Part shown: piece after piece, positions 9,249 to 17,828 of the stretch
Position numbering within the stretch: position 1 is the first letter of the stretch
Layout of the letters: each line of letters opens with the position of its first letter
Assembly: GCA_918797485.1 (NCBI GenBank)
Contig: CAKKNE010000001.1
Location: forward strand, 5,456,001-5,520,000
Reading direction: 5' to 3'
Length of the DNA: 64,000 bases
From: Pelagomonas calceolata
Lineage: Eukaryota; Sar; Pelagophyceae; Pelagomonadales; Pelagomonadaceae
Position numbers and translations under genes: made by a program
The notes under the pieces: model-generated
Database searches by the model: none
Seen by the model: only the letters and a program-made list of their open reading frames with translations
What the model was told of the DNA's origin: nothing

Positions 9249-10681
9249 ATGCGAGCACTGCTGCTGCTGCTAGCAGCAGCAGCCAGCGCCGAGTGGGTAG
9301 AGTGGCCCGCAGGCCAGGCCGTCCCGGAGGGCGCGTCGACACGCATCAACATCAATACCAACAAAGTAGAAGTAGATATAGACGTGAACGCGACGCTCCT
9401 AGAGCACCGCTACCGCACATCTGTCAACGAGGCGACGCGCGCCGAGGACACGACGGCGAACCTCACGAGGCGCGAGACTATTATCAGTTCACTAAAACGC
9501 CTGCCGCCCGACGAGGTCGGCGACGTCGAATCGTTAACGGACGCCGAGCTCGACGCGCTCTGGGCGGACCGGCAGGAGTCATTACGAAAGTGGTCGGAGC
9601 AGCTCAGCGACGCCGCCAAGTCCCTGCAGAATCGGCTACAAGCGCTGCTCCGGGACGACCACGAGGCGAAGCTCGAGGCGCTCGACGAATTGTGCGTATC
9701 AGTGTCGCGTCGATGGCGTGGAGGTGGGAGCGGTCCCAATTTCGCGTCGACCGCGTGGTGCTCGGTATATGCGAGAGAGGGGTCTGCGCGATGGCGTCGG
9801 AGGTGGACCCTCGTCCCTCAGGACATAGAGAGGAGAGGACAACAGCCTGATCGATGGCGTTGGACGCAGAGAGTGGGGCGCAGAGAGAAGACGCAAACAT
9901 CGCAAAACGCAGGGACTTCGAGCTCTCCGACCTCGACAACGCCAAGGACTTCCACGACGCGCTCGGCGGCTGGCCGGCGCTCGCGGGCCTCCTCTCGGCG
10001 GACGCGTCTGAAGTAAGACGGCGCGCGGCGCAGTGCGTCGGCACGGCGGCGAAGCACGGCTTCCAGGCCTGGGTCCTCGAGGCCGAGGTGCTCCCGCGAT
10101 TGGTGAATATGCTCGACGAGGCGACCTGGCCCGCGCGCAAGGCGGCCGTCTACGCGCTCGGCTGCGCTTTACGAAGTTCGGCGCCCGTCCAGCGCGCCTT
10201 TGGAAGAAGGGGCATGGCGGCTCTCTCAAAGCTTGCATCAACAGCGTTGGAAGACTCAGGGAATCAACAAGCCTGGGCCGTCGCGGACAAGGTCGCGGCG
10301 CTGATCGGCGACCTCGTGCAGGAGGGCCGCGCGGTGCCGCCCGACGCGTGCGACGCCGTCGCGGCCGTGTTGGCGAAGGCGCCGGCCGACGGCCGCGCGG
10401 ACCGCCCGCTGCGCGCGGTGCTGGCCGCCGTGCCGCACTGCGGCGCGGGCTGGCGGTCCCGTAACGCGGTTGACGTCTCCGCGCTCCGGGACGCTTTCCC
10501 CGGCGACGAGTACGGCCGCGACCTCGTGCAGCTGTGCGACGACGTCACGGAGGCTATCCGAACGGCCGAGGAGCCCCCGGCGCCGCCGAAGGAGCCGCTC
10601 GCGGACCTCGAGCTGCTGCCGCCGAAGTTGATCGAGCGGCTGGCAGCGGCGGCGGGGCGTCGCGGTGGGGGAGAGCTCTAA
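9249..10681 (+). CDS. SIL1: SIL1/HspBP1-like nucleotide exchange factor of the ER (two exons)
   Basis: join(9249..9691, 9913..10681), 403 residues. It begins with a clean signal peptide, MRALLLLLAAAASA. Exon 2 carries the family's armadillo-type core: DLDNAKDFHDALGGWPAL, EVRRRAAQCVGTAAKHGF, and WPARKAAVYALGCALR. SIL1 and its cytosolic relatives HspBP1/Fes1 release ADP from Hsp70; a signal peptide points to BiP in the ER. Joining the exons gives EALDEL-DFELSDLDNAKDF, matching the usual lead-in helix. There is no obvious ER-retention tetrapeptide (it ends GGGEL), so retention is unproven. Confidence 0.88.
9692..9912 (+). other. Intron of the SIL1-like gene, with introner-core words
   Basis: 221 nt, GTGCGTAT...AAAACGCAG. 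The donor is in phase 2 and the acceptor supplies the missing base. It contains GTCGCGTCGATGGCGTGG and GCGATGGCGTCGG, the internal motif of the introners, but no clear terminal repeats or target duplication, so it may be an eroded introner. Confidence 0.75.
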
Positions 10682-10695
10682 GTAATAGTGTGATT

Positions 10696-10950
10696 TTATA
10701 ATCCATGCTCGAAACGCCTTTTTCGCCGTCGACGGCGTCGAGGCCGCTTGGGCGCGCCCCCGCGAGTATGCATGCGGGTCTTGGCCCAGCGGTCCTTGTC
10801 CGCCGCAGGGAGCGCCTGCCACATGCCGACGAGCGTATCAATAACCTTCCTCTCGCTCGGCCGCTCCGCTTCCCTGACGATCCTGCCCCGGCTCGTGGAA
10901 CGATGCGCCGCGCCAAAGAACAGGTATGTCCCTTTTTGGTCTAAAACGCT
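10696..10950 (-). pseudogene. HMG-box fragment
   Basis: Read on the minus strand: KGTYLFFGAAHR, IVREAERPSERKVIDTLVG, MWQALPAADKDRWAKTRM, then a basic tail and a stop. Spacing and the W...DKxxW pattern fit one HMG box, a DNA-bending domain. Upstream of KGTY the sequence becomes the antisense of a TPR fragment, so there is no native 5' end. It may be a 5'-truncated copy, or the last exon of a gene whose other exons were lost. Confidence 0.5.
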
Positions 10951-11240
10951 TCGAAGAAGGCAAGGCACTGGTGCGCAGAACGATACCCGTGGCGCGACGC
11001 GTTTTGGGAGAGGTTCATGATCTCGCACTCACGATGAGGTGGACTTACGCGGCGGCGCTCTGCGACGACCCCGGCGCCACGCTCGACGATCTCCACCAGA
11101 GCGCGACGACGCTCGAGGACACGACACGGATCGCGCGGCGCGTGCTGGGAAGCGCGCATCCGGAAGTAGTGAATATGGAGAAAACCCTGCGAAACGCGCG
11201 AGCCGCGCTCCGCGCCCGCGAAACGGGGAGTGCTCCGTAA
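10944..11240 (+). pseudogene. Kinesin-light-chain-like TPR fragment, copy B
   Basis: LKRFEEGKALVRRTIPVARR, then ATLDDLHQSATTLED, IARRVLGSAHPEVV and ARAALRARETG. It matches copy A word for word in several places and ends at the same point of the repeat. Homology starts abruptly at the RFEE block, next to the HMG-box fragment on the other strand. Confidence 0.6.
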
Positions 11241-11282
11241 GTATCGAAGGGTAAAATTGTTAGCCGCGCGGAAAAGAAGCAC

Positions 11283-14200
11283 CTAGCAGACGCCCGCCAC
11301 GCACCGCGCCACGTCGCGCACGACGGCCTCCACGGGCACGGCGTTCCCCTGCACCTCGCCGAGCAGCGCCTCGAGCTCGCTCTCGTCCAATTCGACGCCG
11401 AGCTCCCGCAGCACCTGCCCCACGTCCGTCGGCGCGGCGACGGCGCCCGCGCCCGACCCGACCATGCCCCTCGCTCCAAGAAGTAACAACGCGCCGCCGC
11501 CCGCGGACACGCCGCGCCGCGCGTGGCGCTTGAAGGCGTGGCGCAGCCGCACCGCCGCCGTCTGCGCGTTACCAGAGAAGGCCACCGAGTTCTTGAGCTT
11601 GTCCCTCACACTATTGCGCACGTCGACGGGGCTCCTTCGACCCGACTTACGGGCCTCGAGGCGCTTCTCCCGTGCATCCAAATCATCCCCCCGAAACTCC
11701 TCGGCGCCCGCCGCCCGCGCTATTAATGAAGGGTCGGCAGGTAAAGCGTCGACCATCGGCCGGATGCGCTTCTCGGGCGTCGCCGTCTCCCAGCGCATGT
11801 GGAGCTGGTCGCCGTCGTAGTAGTGGCGGTGGTAGTGCGTCTGGTTGCGCTGGCCCGCCCTTCCTACCTCGTCCACCAAGCTGTGCTCCTCGTTCGGCAC
11901 GAGCGAGGGCCCGAGGTCGTCGCCGTCGCCGTGGTAGCGGTGGAAGTGGCGCAGCGACTCGCCGCCAGCCTGTGTGGATAGAATTCGTGACGCGTCGCGG
12001 CGATGGCGTGGGGCGCTCATACGCCATCGACGCGACACACCAGAACGTTGCGACAACGAAGGGGGACGCCGCGCCCGGACCACGCCCTCCCTATAATGTC
12101 TAGCGTGCTCCTGCGGCACCAGGCCGTCCCCGAACTCGTCGCCGTCGTCAAAGTGTCTATGATAACGTTTGGGATCGCTCCCGAAGTGCCGCTTCTGCGC
12201 GATGGCAAAACTCCCATCTGACGAAAAGCCGCCGACCGCGCCCGCCCGATTGCTAATGTCGACGTCGACCATCCTCCTGCCTTTATTGGGCGGCTGGCCG
12301 TCGCTGCCGACCCAGCCCGGGAGTAGTGGCGTGTGGGCCGCGTCGTACTTGACCGCTAATGAGTCCTGCGTCAACCGGTTCGATGTTTTCTTAGGCACGT
12401 CCAGGTCCTTCCGCAGCCGCCGATCCTCGGCCAACACGCGAGACAACGTCTCGTACAACGCTGCATAGTCGACCTTGCCCTCGACGGCGCACCAGTCGCA
12501 GATGTCTTCTCGGTCTTTAGCATCTGAAACTAAGGCGTCCGCTCTCAAAGCGGCATCGAGCGCTCTAGTACCGCAATATCCAAAACCCTCGGCGTCGGCG
12601 GCCTCACATTTACGGGAGACGGCGTCCGACGCCCGCAGGACACGATAGCACGCCCTCCTGGCCGACGCGGAAATAGCAGAAAAACCTCGTCTACCTCGCA
12701 ACCTAGCAGCCCGTTCACGACAAGCGGCAGCCTCTTCCAAATGCCCCTGCCGCTCCAACCCAAGCAGCGCCCGCAAGGAATCGTCGCGCTCCTGCAAAAC
12801 TCTTCCATCGACATCGTACACTACATTGGAATGAACAATACCAGACGCCAGCCACCGCTCGACCCGATCTACGTCCGCCGCCGTGAAGGGCACGCAGCCC
12901 AAGTGCTGGGCCAGGCCCGAGATCTCACCTCTTGATAAAGACGAAGGTCCCGTTCGGAACTGCGACCTAGCTGTAGATGCCAACTTCTCGTCATTTTGAG
13001 CCGCTTGACGCATCCTTCTAGCTAATTCGGGCGTCCGCTCACCCAACCCCTCCTCCATGCGATCCGAACCGGCGCCCTCGACTGTTGGACCCCCAAAAAA
13101 GGGCTTCCGCGACGGCTCCCTGACACCTCTATGGATATGCCGCTTCGTCGTGTGGTCCCCACAACCATGGGGTGGAGGCGGTGGCGGCGCGTCCGCCGTC
13201 CAGAAGGGCGGCACGACCTTGCCTTCGAGGAAGTGCGTCTCCGATTTCCGTTTCGGCGACGGCGGGCAGACCGCAAAGTCACCCTTCGACGCGGGACGCT
13301 TCTCGACCATCTCGAGGTGGTTCCACCCATCAAACGCGCCCTCCGTCTCCTCGTCGGCGCGCCAGACGCCCGACGTGCGAGACGGGGGCCTCCGCGGCTG
13401 CCACAGGTTCCGGGGGTCCCCACCACAGGCAAAGGGCGCTTCCTCCCGCACGCATGTCGGGACCTTGGGCGGCTTCTCTTTTGTGGGCGGTAGGCGGAAG
13501 AACCGATCCAGAGAAGCAAGGGAACAGTCGCCTCGGCGACCAGCAGCACGCCACAACCCCAGCACGTCATCCGACCCCAGCGGCAGCCCGGCCCGCGCTA
13601 GCGCAGCACCTAAGCCGTCGGCGCTCGCGTCGACATAGAACGCTCTCGCTTCGGGCCAGACCTCCTCCGCTTCCCTCCACACGCCCGCGCCCGGCGCGTG
13701 GTGCTCTAGTCTTTCCGCATCCGCACCATCTAAGTCAAGAAGTAAACGGTAGTCGTGTCTACCATCGTCTCTCGGTGGCGCCACCCTCTTCAACACGTCC
13801 TTGGACGGAGCGGCCAAACCAGCGTCCCTACAAGCCAACGAAAACGCGTCGCCATGCAACGCGCCGAGGCCGCTCACGTCCAATCGTTCGCAGGCATCGG
13901 CCAACCGCTTCTTGAAGGCCCGGGCGTCGGCCAGGAAACACTGAGCCTCATGGTCGTACGTCGCGTTGATTTCCGCGAGGGGCGTCCTCTCTTCCTGTAA
14001 GGGACTGCGCCGCCAGTGCGCGCAGAGCGCCACCAAGACCTCGGCGTCGCAGCGGTTGCAGCGCGCATAATCTAAACTCTCGAAAAACCTCCGCTTCTCG
14101 TCCTTGTCTAGATTAATACCGCACGCGTCCAAGGCGAGGTCGAAGACGCCCGGCCGCACCAGCCCGTAGCCGTCGAGGTCGTAGCGGCGTAAAGCTGCTG

Positions 14201-14378
14201 ATAGCGTCGCGTCGTCGCACTTTGGCGCGGTCTGCACGGCGCGCTTCCAGGTCCTCGCGTTTGAGTGGGGCGCCGGCGACGCGAGCGCTCGTAGTAGGGC
14301 GCACTGCTCGCCCGATAATCGGGCTAGTTTTTTCGGGCGCAGCTTCAGGGCCGTTAATGGTTCGATGATGTCCTCCAT
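11283..14378 (-). CDS. EF-hand-like protein with an HxHRH-DGD repeat (two exons)
   Basis: complement(join(11283..11969, 12084..14378)), 993 residues. Degenerate EF-hand-like segments are spread through the N-terminal 620 residues (YDLDGYGLVRPGVFDLALD, RLDVSGLGALHGDAF, AEGFGYCGTRALDAAL). Near the C-terminus is a threefold motif: YHRHFDDGDEFGDGLVP, FHRYHGDGDDLGPSLVP and YHRHYYDGDQL, at a spacing of about 30-35 residues. The intron falls between the first two copies, and removing it gives them even spacing. I do not recognise the family. Most EF loops lack the full set of acidic ligands, so calcium binding is uncertain. Confidence 0.75.
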   Translation of the reverse strand: MEDIIEPLTALKLRPKKLARLSGEQCALLRALASPAPHSNARTWKRAVQTAPKCDDATLSAALRRYDLDGYGLVRPGVFDLALDACGINLDKDEKRRFFESLDYARCNRCDAEVLVALCAHWRRSPLQEERTPLAEINATYDHEAQCFLADARAFKKRLADACERLDVSGLGALHGDAFSLACRDAGLAAPSKDVLKRVAPPRDDGRHDYRLLLDLDGADAERLEHHAPGAGVWREAEEVWPEARAFYVDASADGLGAALARAGLPLGSDDVLGLWRAAGRRGDCSLASLDRFFRLPPTKEKPPKVPTCVREEAPFACGGDPRNLWQPRRPPSRTSGVWRADEETEGAFDGWNHLEMVEKRPASKGDFAVCPPSPKRKSETHFLEGKVVPPFWTADAPPPPPPHGCGDHTTKRHIHRGVREPSRKPFFGGPTVEGAGSDRMEEGLGERTPELARRMRQAAQNDEKLASTARSQFRTGPSSLSRGEISGLAQHLGCVPFTAADVDRVERWLASGIVHSNVVYDVDGRVLQERDDSLRALLGLERQGHLEEAAACRERAARLRGRRGFSAISASARRACYRVLRASDAVSRKCEAADAEGFGYCGTRALDAALRADALVSDAKDREDICDWCAVEGKVDYAALYETLSRVLAEDRRLRKDLDVPKKTSNRLTQDSLAVKYDAAHTPLLPGWVGSDGQPPNKGRRMVDVDISNRAGAVGGFSSDGSFAIAQKRHFGSDPKRYHRHFDDGDEFGDGLVPQEHARHYREGVVRARRPPSLSQRSGVSRRWRMSAPRHRRDASRILSTQAGGESLRHFHRYHGDGDDLGPSLVPNEEHSLVDEVGRAGQRNQTHYHRHYYDGDQLHMRWETATPEKRIRPMVDALPADPSLIARAAGAEEFRGDDLDAREKRLEARKSGRRSPVDVRNSVRDKLKNSVAFSGNAQTAAVRLRHAFKRHARRGVSAGGGALLLLGARGMVGSGAGAVAAPTDVGQVLRELGVELDESELEALLGEVQGNAVPVEAVVRDVARCVAGVC
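11970..12083 (-). mobile_element. Introner element in the EF-hand-like gene
   Basis: In the sense direction the 3' end is TTCTATCCACACAG, and the inside has GTCGCGTCGATGGCGTAT and CCACGCCATCGCCGCGACG. The left terminus is worn and the target duplication is not convincing (GTGGTCCG against GCTGGCGG). The donor at 12083 is the best phase-0 GT, and the boundary could shift by one codon. Confidence 0.65.
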
Positions 14379-14605
14379 GGCTGCCGCGTCGCTAGCACAG
14401 CTCCAAAACCGGCAGCGCGGCTAAAGCGCTCCGATTCGCGTCAACTGTGGTTTGCTGTTTCCGACGGTTGTGGGGCTACGCCGTGCAAACCACGCCACCC
14501 AGAGGCAAAGTAACGATCACGCAAGGTCCTGAACACTGTCCTAGCCCGTTGCTGTGCTCACGCGATTCGGTTCAGGCCAAAACGGCTTTGCGAGCTTGCC
14601 GTAGA

Positions 14606-14627
14606 GCTAGCGGCCGTAAGGCACTAG
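14606..14627 (+). promoter_or_regulatory. Shared promoter element, copy 2
   Basis: GCTAGCGGCC then GTAAGGCACTAG. It is 171 bp before the CIA2 start and 227 bp from the divergent EF-hand-like start. I see nothing else gene-like in 14379-14798. Confidence 0.6.
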
Positions 14628-14798
14628 AAAAAAAGCACAGCAATCGACGCAAGCCAAAGCGCTGCCTTCCCGCACTTGCCGAGGTACACAACAAGTTCCC
14701 AGCACTCCCTGAGCTGCTGTGACCAGTCCTGCCCAGTTTCAAGCGCGCCCGCGCCGCAGACGCACAGCTAAGCCCTGCACTGCGATAACACTGGTGCA

Positions 14799-15434
14799 AT
14801 GGCCGAACCGATCAGTGCAGCCGAAAGCAAAGCCGCCGAGGAGGCGGGCCAGAATCTGAATCCAGAAATCCATCGCGTGGCGCGACGAAAACGCATCACC
14901 ATCGACCTGCGAGGAGCGACGAACGGAGAAAGAGAGCCCGTCACAAGGGAAGAGATCTTCGACCTCATAAGAGACGTGCGGGACCCGGAGCACGAGGAGG
15001 CGACGCTCGAGGAATTGCGGGTTGCGAGAATCGAGGACGTGCACGTCGGGGAATCACCACCGTACGTCGACGTCTTTTTTACGCCGACGATCCCGCACTG
15101 CTCCATGGCGACGCTGATCGGTCTCTGTCTGTCCGTGAAACTACTACGATCATTGCCATCAAAATTCAAGCTGCGCGTGGCCATCGCGCCGGGCGCGCAC
15201 GCCTCGGAAGACGAAATTAACAAGCAGCTGGCGGATAAAGAAAGGGTCGCGGCCGCGCTCGAGAACCCCCATTTATTAAAGGTGGTGAACAAGTGCGTCT
15301 CGCAGTCGAGCAAGTTCCCGGAGCCGCTCTGGGCCCACGACGAACTTATACAAGGGGGGTTGCCCGTCTTGTTGCCGTTCGACCCCTACCGAGCTTTGGA
15401 ATGTGAGACTGATGAGGAGGATGAGTTAACTTAG
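14799..15434 (+). CDS. CIA2: CIA2/MIP18-family cytosolic iron-sulfur assembly factor
   Basis: 211 residues. Seen in order: REEIFDLIRDVRDPEHEEATL, the strand IEDVHV, the signature VDVFFTPTIPHCSMATLIGL with its conserved Cys, LPSKFKLRVAIAPGAHASE, and NKQLADKERVAAALENPHLL. This is the FAM96/CIA2 family, which with CIA1 and MMS19 passes Fe-S clusters to DNA polymerases, helicases and other targets. The usual family C-terminus ends soon after KVVNKCVS; here about 40 more residues follow (PLWAHDELIQGGLPVLLPF and an acidic end). The stop overlaps that of the next gene. Confidence 0.95.
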   Translation: MAEPISAAESKAAEEAGQNLNPEIHRVARRKRITIDLRGATNGEREPVTREEIFDLIRDVRDPEHEEATLEELRVARIEDVHVGESPPYVDVFFTPTIPHCSMATLIGLCLSVKLLRSLPSKFKLRVAIAPGAHASEDEINKQLADKERVAAALENPHLLKVVNKCVSQSSKFPEPLWAHDELIQGGLPVLLPFDPYRALECETDEEDELT

Positions 15435-17410
15435 AATGTGAGTACTTCCTTGGGGGCGAAGAGGTCGGGAGGGATGGATGTGGTGGGCTCGACCCTCAAA
15501 CGCCAGCCGTCCCAGGGGTTCGCCGCGATTCTAGCTTTGAGCGAGGCGGTCTGGCGGAGCGGGTCGCCGGCGCCTTCACTTCTTTGTCCGTTGCGCACCT
15601 CGACGACGGGGCGGAGGCGTCCCGTGTCGAAGCCGAAGCGCCTCAGTGAAACCTCGTAGACCCGGGACCCGTGCCGCACGCGTAGAGTTTGGGCGCCGAG
15701 GTCCGCGAACAAGTCGATGCGGTCCCCCGCGCAGACGGTTGCGGCGTCTTTGCCCGCCGTGGCGAAGCGGAAGGCGTCCCGGCCGTCGACCGACGCGTCG
15801 CCGTTCTCGGCACAAAGTAGCGGATGTTTGCCGGCTCGGAACCGCAAGACCCACGACGTCTGGCGTAAGAGCGCGCCCCTCCGGACTTGGCCATCGGCGG
15901 AGCGGGAAATCACCGAGAAGTGCTCGACGCGGCGCGTCTTGTCGAGACCGAGCCCGACCGCGAGGTGGGCGCGCCGCGCGTCGGGCGGCGGCGCCGCAAC
16001 GACGTGGACGGTCCAGGCCTGACGGCCCCGCGCCGGCGCCGTCGCGACGACGTTGACCCTCAGCGGTCCATTGACATGGGTCGTATCTAAAACGTTTCCG
16101 ATCTCGACGCTCGTCGCGTCACTCAGTCCAATATCGCGGGCCGCCTTCGCCCGCAGGCCGGGCGGCCCGAAGACGACCATCGCATCCACAATCTCGTCCA
16201 CGGACCTCGACGGGTTCACGCGAGCACAAAAGGCCGCGGATCCAGCGTCCCGCGCCAGGTGCCACGCAGCCTGGCGCGCCGTCGCGACGCGGCGCAGGGC
16301 CCGCTTGATGGCCGCGGCGGCGCCTTCGTCGGACGGCGACCGCAGGAGCGCGTCGGAGACGCGCGACCGCCGCGCGGCCGGCGCCTTGCAGAGCGGACAC
16401 GTGTCGCCGCCCCGCCGGCGCCACGCGGCGAGGCAGCTCGTGTGCAGCGCGTGGCCGCACCTGAGTATCGTCGCCTTGTCCCCGAGCGCGTCGAAGCAGA
16501 CGCAGCAGTCGTCCGACGCTCCCGCGGCGCGCCGCCGCGGGGGCGTCGCCTCGCCGTGGACCCGTCGGAGGTCGCGCCGCGTCGCCACGTCCACCGCGGA
16601 CGCCGTCGCCTTGGCGCACACGGAGAATCGCGCCGCGTCGCGGACGGCCAGGAACGACGCGACGCGCGCCACCGCCGTAGGCTTATCCCGCAGCGGCCAC
16701 GTACGAGGAGGAGGCTTGGCGGCGCCGACGCTCAAGGCTCGGCGGACGTTGGGCGAGAGGGCCGCGAGCGGCGCGCGCGCGTCGAGGGCCCGCCGCAGCC
16801 GCGCGACGGAGCGCGCCGCCTTCTCCACCGCCGGCGCGCGCGACCGCGGCGCCGGGCCCGCGCGCAGCACGCCCGCGGCCCAGGCTAATAGAGCCTTTGC
16901 ACCTTCGGTGTGACCCGAACCGACGGCGGCGACGGCGAGCGGCTTCGCAACGAGAGCTAATTCGCGGTTCGCGATCTCAGGCGCGAGCGCCTCGGACGCC
17001 TGCGCGGGGTGACGCCGTCACGGCACTGTTCCACAGCACGCCATTGCCGCGAGCGTCACTGAGGGACGCCGGGCGCGCACCGCCAACGCCAACTTGACGG
17101 CGTCCTCGGCGGCCGCCCAGTCGTCTCTCGCCACGCTGACTTCGGCCAAACCCGCTGAGGCTCGGATCACCGTGTACAGCTCGCGCGTCGACAGGGTCTC
17201 GGCGGCGCGTGCGCGCGCAGCACCAGCAACTGCGAGGAGTGTTTCTTCTGCGCCCGCGAGGTCTCCACACGCTGAAAGTGTTCTCGCGACCTCCAGTTCC
17301 TCCGACGCCCTGCGCATGGCTTGCGGTGCCGCCGGCTCATCTGTCCGCGGGAGCGCTGCCAGCAGCTCGGCGCCGAAGGATTTTAGCAAGTCGGTGCTCG
17401 GGGCGGCCAT
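15431..17410 (-). CDS. RING-H2 protein with helical N-terminus and SPRY-like C-terminus (two exons)
   Basis: complement(join(15431..16999, 17081..17410)), 632 residues. Exon 1 and the start of exon 2 form Ala-rich helices that look TPR-like (ARTLSACGDLAGAEETLLA; DDWAAAEDAVKLAL). The RING-H2 finger is complete: CCVCFDALGD, then CGHALHTSC, then CPLC, the signature of E3 ubiquitin ligases. The C-terminal ~200 residues alternate beta-strand-like stretches; GDRIDLFADLGAQTLRVRHG resembles the core of a SPRY domain. Without the 81-nt intron the gene would seem to begin at a GTG near 16870, which misses about 153 residues of good coding sequence. Confidence 0.82.
17000..17080 (-). other. Intron of the RING gene, possible introner relic
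   Basis: 81 nt in the sense direction, GTGCGCGC...CCGCGCAG, phase 0. GCGTCCCT near the left end and GCGTCCGA after the acceptor are similar, and GCAATGGCGTG recalls the introner core, but the terminal repeats are gone. Confidence 0.6.
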
Positions 17411-17551
17411 GCTCGGGCGCTACGTGCGCGGCGGCTCCAAAAAGCAGAGATCAAGGCGGGCTGACAGTGAAAGTGCTGCAGAATGCACGGAATTTGTTTG
17501 CCAGGGCGGTGGCTGGCCAGGAAAGGCTGGCAAAGTCTTAACGTGCTGAGG

Positions 17552-17575
17552 GCTAGCGGACTGTAAGGCACTAGC
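17552..17575 (+). promoter_or_regulatory. Shared promoter element, copy 3
   Basis: GCTAGCGGAC, T, GTAAGGCACTAGC. It lies 141 bp upstream of the RING gene (minus) and 253 bp upstream of the sulfotransferase (plus). Confidence 0.6.
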
Positions 17576-17744
17576 GAACAGTAAAACCTGCTTTGGAAGC
17601 TGCGCTACTCGCGCACACGTGCAGCGCGACGCTGCGCCGCGGCGAAAGACGCAGCGGTGTGGCTGCGGTAGCAGCTCAGCATAACTTCGCGCGCATTAAT
17701 TGGGCCAAAAATGCCACACAACACCAAGTCTTGACCCAGCGGCG

Positions 17745-17815
17745 ACACAGCGCTCGCGAGGAGCAAGCCGCGCGAAAGACACACAGCGCTCGCGGAGGAG
17801 CAAGCCGCGCGAAAG
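17745..17815 (+). repeat. Tandem duplication in the sulfotransferase leader
   Basis: Two near-identical units of 34 and 35 bp (17745-17778 and 17781-17815) beginning ACACAGCGCTCGCG and ending AAGCCGCGCGAAAG. They differ by one inserted G. The second ends 13 bp before the ATG. Confidence 0.85.
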
Positions 17816-17828
17816 GCTCACAAAAAAA

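Noticed and set aside
16288-16870. GTG start of the RING protein at 16870
   Set aside because: Coding sequence continues upstream in frame to an acceptor at 16999 and joins a TPR-like first exon with an ATG at 17410.
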